A DNA stretch of 64,000 nucleotides. Source: Mesorhizobium sp. LHD-90 (lineage in GTDB: Bacteria; Pseudomonadota; Alphaproteobacteria; Rhizobiales; Rhizobiaceae). The stretch is from positions 62,001-126,000 of the forward strand of contig NZ_JAVFVV010000007.1 in the NCBI RefSeq assembly GCF_030929505.1, in the 5' to 3' direction. Of this stretch, positions 57,996-64,000 are shown one piece after another (the stretch's first letter is position 1; each line of letters begins with the position of its first letter). Made by a program: the position numbers and the translations under genes. The notes below the pieces were generated by a model that was not told where the DNA came from, did no database searches, and saw only the letters and a list, made by a program, of their open reading frames with translations.

Positions 57996-58645
57996 TGAAG
58001 CGACTTGATCGCGAAGGTCGTGTCCGGGATCATCGTGTCCATCTGCTCGATGATCGTCTGGAAATGGCGCGACCGGAGCTGGTTGCCGTGGTTCATGATG
58101 CTCGCATGGTCGTGAACATTGACATGGCCGGGCTTGTATTCATCGCCGCGATTTGGGCTGACATGCTTGCTGTTGCCGACCGCGTGCCCGAATTCATGCG
58201 CGACGGCGATCTGTTTCGTATCCGGATCATCACCATTTTCAAAGTTCTTCACGTCGAAATCGTTCGTGTCGAACTCGATGATCCTGTCTTCCCAATTGAC
58301 GTTGCTGGTTCGATAGGTGCCCTTGGCAACCTTGTAGACCTTGACGTCCCAATGTTGGTCTTTCAGCACCCAGCGAACGTCGAGATTGATCGGGATGCCC
58401 TTGCCGATGAAACGGCGCGCAAAGGCGGATGTTCCGGAAACCGACAGCTTCGCCTTGAAACTCCAAGCCGACCATATGGCGCGATCGGCGCTGTCGTGAA
58501 ACTTCTTCTTCTCGGCATATGTCCAAGCAGACAGGGCGCCTGTCAGCAGCCATTCGTATTTCCATCGCTCCTGGAAAAAGACGAACCCGTTGGTGGTGTC
58601 GATGTCGATCGTACACCAGTCCAGTTCCTTTACGACGTGTCCCAT
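57992..58645 (-). CDS. HExxH metallopeptidase, candidate T6SS effector
   Basis: A 217-residue protein with no signal peptide. A zinc motif is clear: H150-E151-x-x-H154 in 'AVAHEFGHAVGNSKH', with G157 and H161 after it and D168-E169 in 'RGDEY' as alternative third ligands. A Met-turn-like 'ASIMNHGNQ' (M184) follows, as in metzincins, although the third His is one residue further than the canonical spacing. The N-terminal ~130 residues are beta-rich and unrecognised. The start at 58645 has GAGGA five bases upstream. It lies 194 bp downstream of clpV on the same strand and is followed by an overlapping exported gene. A secreted, periplasm-acting protease toxin is inferred. Confidence 0.8.
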   Translation of the reverse strand: MGHVVKELDWCTIDIDTTNGFVFFQERWKYEWLLTGALSAWTYAEKKKFHDSADRAIWSAWSFKAKLSVSGTSAFARRFIGKGIPINLDVRWVLKDQHWDVKVYKVAKGTYRTSNVNWEDRIIEFDTNDFDVKNFENGDDPDTKQIAVAHEFGHAVGNSKHVSPNRGDEYKPGHVNVHDHASIMNHGNQLRSRHFQTIIEQMDTMIPDTTFAIKSLQ

Positions 58646-58838
58646 CGCTGTCCTCGCTCGTGGTCTTCAGACGATCAAGGCACCTGTTGCAGAGGCTGAC
58701 GTTCCGCCGGGCGGAACCACCTGTCCGCTGGAACGCACTTTTCCCGTCTGCCAAGGTGCGCCTCGGCAGTTTCACGCGATCCAGGGTCGCGTCCTTCCTT
58801 GACTGGTTCTTCTGGGAGCTTGGCGCTCCAGCCTGGCC

Positions 58839-61583
58839 TTACCCGACTTCGTAGGCGAAGGCTCCGTCCTTGACGTCGACGGCGGCGCGCGAAATCTCCA
58901 GCTTTTCCATCGCGCGGTTGAGGAAATGCCGGGAGAGTTCGGGCAGAAGCGTATTGGTGATGATGTTATCGATCATGCGTCCACCCGAATCCGGGTCCCT
59001 GCATTGCGATACGATGTGTTCCACCACGGCGTCCGAATAGTTGAACTCTGCATCGTGGTTTTCTGCGATCCGTCTTTTTATCCGGTCCAGTTGTAACCGA
59101 ACGATGCCGCCCAGCATCTCCCCGGACAACGGAAAATACGGGATTGTAACAAGGCGGCCGAGCAGGGCCGGCGGGAATACCTGCAGCAGTGACGGGCGCA
59201 GCGCCTGGTTCAGCGTTTCCGGGTCCGGGCGGGTCTTTCCTTCCTCAGCCATCTGCATGATCACCTCGGTCCCGACGTTGGAGGTGAGGATGATCAGCGT
59301 ATTCTTGAAGTCGATGCGCCGGCCAGTGCCGTCCTCCATCTGGCCCTTGTCGAACACCTGGAAGAACAGTTCGTGCACGTCGGGATGGGCCTTCTCGACC
59401 TCGTCGAGCAGCACCACGCTGTAGGGTTTTCGCCGCACCGCCTCAGTGAGGCGGCCGCCCTCGCCATAACCGACATAGCCGGGAGGCGCGCCCTTGAGTG
59501 CCGAGACGGTGTGCGCCTCCTGGAATTCGCTCATGTTGATGGTGATCATGTTCTGCTCGCCGCCGTAGAGCGACTCCGCGAGCGCCAGCGCCGTCTCGGT
59601 CTTGCCGACGCCGGAAGGGCCGCACAGCATGAACACGCCGATCGGCTTGTTGGGATTGTCGAGTTTCGCGCGGTTGGTCTCGATGCGCTTGGCGATCATC
59701 GACAGTCCGTGCGACTGGCCGACCACGCGCCGGCCCATGATCTCGGCCAACTGCAGGATGGTCTGCACCTCGTCCTTGACCATGCGGCCGACCGGGATGC
59801 CGGTCCAGTCGGAGACCACGGATGCGACCGCCTGCTCGTCGACATGGGCATAGATCATGCGGCTGTCCGGGTGGATGTCGTCCAGTTGCGAGAGTTTTCC
59901 GCCGAGCGCGGCCTTGGGATCGGTGGGCGCCGGAGCTCCGTCGCCGGCGTCCGTTCCGTCGGATTGAGCCGCGGCCGGCCCGGTTTCGGCATTGTCGTTC
60001 GCCGAAATCGCCGGCGCCGCTTCGGCGCCTTCCGGGGTAAGTGGGGCTGCCATGGCCTTCCGCAGTGCCATGATCTCGTCGACGATCGCCCTCTCGCGCG
60101 CGAAATCGGTTTCCAGCGCCGCCAGCTTCTCCTCGGTCTCCTTGATCTCGGCCTTTAGTTCCTCGACCTTTTCGGCGTCGTCGCGGCCGAGTTCGCTCTC
60201 GCGCTCCTGCGCGGCGAGCGCCCGGCGTTTTGCCTCGATCGCCGCCTTCAGGTCGGAGATCGCCGCGGGCGTCGTCGACTGGCTGATGGCGACGCGCGCG
60301 CAGGCCGTGTCGAGCAGGCTGACCGCCTTGTCGGGAAGCTGGCGGGCCGGGATGTAGCGCGCCGACAGCGACACGGCGGCAACCACCGCCTCGTCGGAGA
60401 TGCGCACGCCGTGGTGCTTTTCCATAGGCTCCAAAATGCCGCGCAGCATGGTGACGCATTTCTCGATCGCAGGCTCGTCGACATTGACCGGCTGGAAACG
60501 CCGGGTCAGCGCCGGGTCCTTCTCGAAATATTGCCGGTATTCGGCCCAGGTCGTGGCGCCGATGGTGCGCAGCGTGCCGCGTGCCAGCGCCGGCTTCAAG
60601 AGATTGGCCGCATCGCCGGTGCCTTGCGCACCGCCGGCGCCGATGAGGGTATGCGCCTCGTCGATGAACAGGATGATCGGCGTCGGCGAGGCCTGCACCT
60701 CGTCGATAACGGAGCGCAGCCGCTGCTCGAACTCGCCCTTCATCGAGGCGCCGGCCTGCATCAGGCCGATGTCGAGCGCGCAGAGCCGCACGCCCTTCAA
60801 CTGCGGCGGCACGTCGCCGTCGGCCAGCCGCTGGGCAAAACCCTCGACGGCGGCGGTCTTGCCGACGCCGGCCTCGCCGGTGAGGATCGGGTTGTTCTGC
60901 CGACGCCGCATCAGCACGTCGATGATCTGTCGGATCTCGTCGTCGCGCCCGACCACCGGATCCATCTTGCCGGCGGCCGCTGCCGCGGTCATGTCGACCG
61001 AAAAACGGTCGAGCGCCGTAGTGCCGCGCGAAGCGGCCGTGTCGCCCGCCGGAGCGCCGGCCGGCCGCGCGGTGAGGCCTGAACCGTCCATCGGCCGCAA
61101 ATTGTCCTCGTCCGACTGCCCCCAGATTTTTCGCGATTCGGCGGCGATGATGTCGTCGTTGAGCTGGCTAAGTTGCGGTGACAATTGCTGCAGGGCGCGG
61201 CGCAGCTCGCGCGATTTGAGCGCGCCGACCAGGAGATGGCCGGTGCGGATCTGCGTCTCGCCGAAGAACAGCGTGGCGTAGTACCAGCCGCGGTCGAGGA
61301 TGTCGGTGATCTGCGTCGAGATGCCTGGCATCTCGGTTTCCTGCTTGCGGAAACCGTCGATGGTGGAGGCGATGTCCTTCAACAGCTTCGCCTTGTCGAG
61401 CTTGAAATGATCGACGGTGAGCGAAATGTCGGATCGCTCGTTGGCGAGGATGTGATGCAGCCAGTGCGCCAGTTCGAGATTGCGGTTGCCGGCATTCTTC
61501 GCCTGGCGCAGCGCCTGCATGAAAGCGTCGTAGCCGACGCGGTTGAGCTTTCCGGTGACCGTTTCGAGGCTGATGTCGCTCAT
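58839..61583 (-). CDS. tssH: T6SS AAA+ ATPase ClpV (TssH)
   Basis: A 914-residue Hsp100 ATPase that disassembles the contracted TssB/TssC sheath. Its N-terminal domain (residues 1-160) is followed by a first AAA+ domain with Walker A GEAGVGKT at 236-243 and 'FIDEAHTLIGAGG'. The middle coiled coil has an unusual Ala/Glu/Pro/Asp-rich insertion (about 535-585). The second AAA+ domain has GPSGVGKTET and 'VVLLDEVEKAHPD'. The ClpV-type C-terminus is present. Its start overlaps the tssG stop by 4 bp. Confidence 0.97.
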   Translation of the reverse strand: MSDISLETVTGKLNRVGYDAFMQALRQAKNAGNRNLELAHWLHHILANERSDISLTVDHFKLDKAKLLKDIASTIDGFRKQETEMPGISTQITDILDRGWYYATLFFGETQIRTGHLLVGALKSRELRRALQQLSPQLSQLNDDIIAAESRKIWGQSDEDNLRPMDGSGLTARPAGAPAGDTAASRGTTALDRFSVDMTAAAAAGKMDPVVGRDDEIRQIIDVLMRRRQNNPILTGEAGVGKTAAVEGFAQRLADGDVPPQLKGVRLCALDIGLMQAGASMKGEFEQRLRSVIDEVQASPTPIILFIDEAHTLIGAGGAQGTGDAANLLKPALARGTLRTIGATTWAEYRQYFEKDPALTRRFQPVNVDEPAIEKCVTMLRGILEPMEKHHGVRISDEAVVAAVSLSARYIPARQLPDKAVSLLDTACARVAISQSTTPAAISDLKAAIEAKRRALAAQERESELGRDDAEKVEELKAEIKETEEKLAALETDFARERAIVDEIMALRKAMAAPLTPEGAEAAPAISANDNAETGPAAAQSDGTDAGDGAPAPTDPKAALGGKLSQLDDIHPDSRMIYAHVDEQAVASVVSDWTGIPVGRMVKDEVQTILQLAEIMGRRVVGQSHGLSMIAKRIETNRAKLDNPNKPIGVFMLCGPSGVGKTETALALAESLYGGEQNMITINMSEFQEAHTVSALKGAPPGYVGYGEGGRLTEAVRRKPYSVVLLDEVEKAHPDVHELFFQVFDKGQMEDGTGRRIDFKNTLIILTSNVGTEVIMQMAEEGKTRPDPETLNQALRPSLLQVFPPALLGRLVTIPYFPLSGEMLGGIVRLQLDRIKRRIAENHDAEFNYSDAVVEHIVSQCRDPDSGGRMIDNIITNTLLPELSRHFLNRAMEKLEISRAAVDVKDGAFAYEVG

Positions 61584-62635
61584 CTGCGTGCTCCCGTGCT
61601 TGTCCGCGCCGCCGGCTTCGGCTTTTTCCCGGCCATTTCGCGCCGCCGTTCCATCGGATCGAAACGCGCGTCGCGCAGGACGATCGTCTCGCCGTCCTTC
61701 GGCTGCTTCGGCGTCATCCAGGACGTCCAGCCGAGCTCGCCGGAAACGCCGAGCCGGACCGGCGTCGCCAGCCGTGCATCGAGGCCGAGTTCGACGTCGA
61801 ATTCGAAGCGGTGGCCGAGATAATAGAAGACGAGGTCGGTGAGGATCTCCGACAGTTCGCCTGCCGGCAGCAGGCGCTTGTATTGTTCGAGGCTGGTGGC
61901 GGTGATGCGGATGCGGATCTTGTCGTTGATCGAATAGGCGCGCACGCCGAGCGCTGCGTCGACGCCGAGACCGGAATGGCGCGAACCCAGAGCCATCTGG
62001 TCGGAGGCTTCGAACACCAGCCAGCTCCCGACCCGCTCTTCGATCTCCGCCTTCACCTGCAGAATGCTCTCGACCAGTTGCCGCAGCCGCACCGCGCTCT
62101 TGATGCGCGAGCCGGTAAGCCCGGCGAAGGAGACCTTGGCGATGTCGGCGACGCTGTCGCGGTCGAGATAGGCGTCGGTGCCGACGCCGGTCAGCGATCC
62201 GGCATAGCGGATGAAGCGGTCGTCGGCCGGGCGGTCCGCCTGGGCGATGGGGCGGGCATTGGCCCAGACCCGGAAGAACAGTTGCAGGAAGCGGTTGGAG
62301 ATGATGTCGGTGAAATGCACATAGGACTGGTCGCGCTGGGACGACCAGTGATGGGCCTCCACGGTCGTGCTCAGCGGCAGCGCGCCCTGCGGGCCGAAAT
62401 AGCCGAGGAAGCGGGTCCTGACCTTCGGCGCGCCGTTCGGCACGTCCTCGTAGCCGCTGAGGTTGGATGCCGGAAATTCCAGGAACGGATCCTGTCCGAG
62501 GCTGACGATCTCCTCGGCGAGCACGCCGTTTTCGCCGATCCTCGGCTTGGCAGGACTAGAGCGTTCGAATTCCCGCATGGTCTGGAAGAAATCGAAGCCG
62601 TAGGGATCGGCGCGCAGGCCGTCGCGATAGCTCAT
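61580..62635 (-). CDS. tssG: T6SS baseplate subunit TssG
   Basis: A 351-residue baseplate wedge protein. The N-terminus 'YGFDFFQTMREFERSSPAKP' (about residues 12-31) and 'YFGPQGALPLSTTVEAHHW' (about 79-97) are TssG family signatures; the length is typical. It forms the wedge complex with TssF and TssE. Its ATG overlaps the tssF stop and its stop overlaps the clpV start, so tssF-tssG-clpV is one translationally coupled operon. The tail is basic ('KKPKPAARTSTGARR'). Confidence 0.95.
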   Translation of the reverse strand: MSYRDGLRADPYGFDFFQTMREFERSSPAKPRIGENGVLAEEIVSLGQDPFLEFPASNLSGYEDVPNGAPKVRTRFLGYFGPQGALPLSTTVEAHHWSSQRDQSYVHFTDIISNRFLQLFFRVWANARPIAQADRPADDRFIRYAGSLTGVGTDAYLDRDSVADIAKVSFAGLTGSRIKSAVRLRQLVESILQVKAEIEERVGSWLVFEASDQMALGSRHSGLGVDAALGVRAYSINDKIRIRITATSLEQYKRLLPAGELSEILTDLVFYYLGHRFEFDVELGLDARLATPVRLGVSGELGWTSWMTPKQPKDGETIVLRDARFDPMERRREMAGKKPKPAARTSTGARR

Positions 62636-64000
62636 AGCGGCTCGCCATTGCCGGCGCGCGGCGGCCAGCGCTTTATGATGCCACGCTGCACGGATTCGAT
62701 CACCGTCTCGGTGAAGCTGTTGATCGACGTGTATTCGGCGAAGAAGCGGTCGAGCACGGCGCCGAGCAGCATGATGCCGTTGCCCTCGAAGGCGCGTTCG
62801 TCGAACTTGACCGTGATTTCGACGCCGCGCGCCGCGTTGAAGCCGTTCGCTTGCCTCAGTCGCCTTGTGATCGGTCGGCTCGACACGCCGAGCACGCCGC
62901 GGATGCGCCGCTCCATCACAACGTCGGAGAGATCAGCGAACAGGCCGAGCAACTCGCGCAAGCCGCCGGCGCGGTCCTGCGGGCCGCGGTCGGTCAGGCC
63001 CAGATGGTTGAGCGACAGCAGGTTGACCAATTTCCAGGCGATGGCGCCGGGCGGCACGCCGGTGCGCTGGCGCCGTTCCATGGCCAGCACGGATTCGCGC
63101 GGCGCGGTCGGCCCGGCCAGGCAGCGCAGCGGCAGCGAGGTATCGTCGGCGAGGTGGAAATCCGTGCCCGCCTCGCCCACCGGCAATTGCTCGGTGAGGT
63201 GCCGGTTCGACACCAGCGCCCGCACGCTGAGTTCGCGCACCCGGTCCTTCTCGTCGAGGCCGTCCGGCTCCCGCAGCGACAGGAACACTTCGGAACCCAC
63301 ATAGCTGGCCCGCGCGCCGATGCGCTGCTCCTGCACGGTCTCCCGGCGCGGCAGGCGGCGGGTCGTGTAGAACAGCGCCTCGTTGAGCGGCGTATTGTCC
63401 GTCGGCAGGCTGTAGAGCGGAAACGTGCGCACCTTGTCGCTGCTGCCGCTGTAATGGGCGAAGACGTCGATCACGCTGTAGATCTCGTAGTCCATCCAGC
63501 GGCTGCGGTCGGCGACCACATGATGCTCGGATTCGTTGCGGCGGATCGGCACGCGGCTGCATTGCATCTCGAACAGATTGGCGATCGCTCCGGTGTAGAG
63601 CGAGAAGCTGCGCGGCTTGACCACCGAGGCCAGCCGCGGGATCGACGCGTCGAACTCGAACAGCAGGTCGAAGGCGGGCGCCTTGACCTGGGCGAGCGCG
63701 CGGCGCAGGCCTTCCAGCCGGAAGCCGAGAAATTTCTGCGGGAAGGCGAAGAAATCGCGCAGCAACGAAAAGCCGCGAAACACCCTGCCGTGCTGGCTGA
63801 ACAGCGTGTCGCCTTCGTCGAAGCCGACCTGGCGGATGGCGTCGGCGGGCAGGGGCACGAATTTCGGGTCGCCGAATTCGTCGAGATAGCGCAGCGTGAC
63901 GCGCCGGCAGTTGGCGAAGATCTGTTCGTAGAGCGAGACGGCGTCGACCTCGGTGCCGACCAGATGAACCGGCAGCGTGTCGATCGGCAATTCGCTCGCG
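62632..64000 (-). CDS. tssF: T6SS baseplate subunit TssF (5' end beyond window)
   Basis: The C-terminal ~456 residues of TssF, usually about 600 residues. The frame stays open to the window edge, so the true start lies beyond 64000 and no internal codon should be taken as the start. Family features include 'FPQKFLGFRLEGLRRALAQV', 'ALFYTTRRLPRRE' and the C-terminal 'GIMLLGAVLDRFFAEYTSIN'. It is the wedge partner of TssG. The remaining core genes (tssE, tssB, tssC, hcp, tssA, vgrG) are probably further along this strand. Confidence 0.95.
   Translation of the reverse strand, partial: ASELPIDTLPVHLVGTEVDAVSLYEQIFANCRRVTLRYLDEFGDPKFVPLPADAIRQVGFDEGDTLFSQHGRVFRGFSLLRDFFAFPQKFLGFRLEGLRRALAQVKAPAFDLLFEFDASIPRLASVVKPRSFSLYTGAIANLFEMQCSRVPIRRNESEHHVVADRSRWMDYEIYSVIDVFAHYSGSSDKVRTFPLYSLPTDNTPLNEALFYTTRRLPRRETVQEQRIGARASYVGSEVFLSLREPDGLDEKDRVRELSVRALVSNRHLTEQLPVGEAGTDFHLADDTSLPLRCLAGPTAPRESVLAMERRQRTGVPPGAIAWKLVNLLSLNHLGLTDRGPQDRAGGLRELLGLFADLSDVVMERRIRGVLGVSSRPITRRLRQANGFNAARGVEITVKFDERAFEGNGIMLLGAVLDRFFAEYTSINSFTETVIESVQRGIIKRWPPRAGNGEPL

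Overview
The window is GC-rich and gene-dense. It looks like a chromosomal or megaplasmid segment of a rhizobial alphaproteobacterium, probably Mesorhizobium or another Phyllobacteriaceae member. This is inferred from the gene content (several sugar ABC transporters, non-phosphorylative acid-sugar enzymes, an IalB-family protein, a rhizobial-style type VI secretion cluster) and from large intergenic palindromes; no rRNA or other taxonomic marker is present. I saw no tRNA, rRNA, CRISPR array, insertion sequence or integrase.

Region 1 (1-6.0 kb) carries a solute-binding-like protein without an obvious signal peptide and a ribose-type sugar ABC transporter: a periplasmic binding protein, an ATPase split over two genes, and two permeases. 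A HigBA-type toxin-antitoxin pair follows on the minus strand (6.0-6.6 kb); the toxin reading frame is shifted near its C-terminus.

Region 2 (6.6-20 kb) is an acid-sugar / deoxy-sugar catabolic locus. It holds an amidohydrolase (lactonase candidate), an IclR regulator, a MalEFGK-type ABC transporter, an enolase-superfamily dehydratase, an L-rhamnose/L-fucose mutarotase, a Gfo/Idh oxidoreductase, a MaoC-like protein, an NAD-type short-chain dehydrogenase, an L-fuconate dehydratase and an FAH-family 2-keto-3-deoxy acid enzyme. Together they fit a non-phosphorylative L-fucose-like pathway. A 12-bp motif shared by the ends of the regulator gene may be the IclR operator.

Region 3 (20-27 kb) has a dimethylformamidase-type protein, an O-methyltransferase-like protein, a class III aminotransferase, an overlapping GNAT / acetylpolyamine-deacetylase pair, and an RpiB-type isomerase. 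Eight large palindromic repeats sit between genes from 2.4 to 26.4 kb; none was seen in the remaining 37 kb.

Region 4 (27-40 kb) encodes envelope and surface proteins: two exported caspase-fold proteins, a small lipoprotein, a 2027-residue autotransporter whose passenger consists of Gly/Asp-rich repeats, and an IalB-like secreted protein.

Region 5 (40-64 kb) is part of a type VI secretion (T6SS) cluster. On the plus strand lie tssK, tssL (with an OmpA domain), tssM, tagF, pppA and ppkA. On the minus strand lie tssF (cut by the window end), tssG and clpV. Between these blocks are an ExbB-ExbD-ExbD-transducer operon, an exported DUF1036 protein, a protein joining an M23 endopeptidase to a transglycosylase-like domain, and a likely effector/immunity pair (an HExxH metallopeptidase overlapped by a small exported protein). 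The most interesting signal is that the ExbBD-linked transducer and the PpkA kinase, encoded tail to tail, appear to share the same C-terminal periplasmic domain. This suggests a proton-motive-force module wired to T6SS phosphorylation control.
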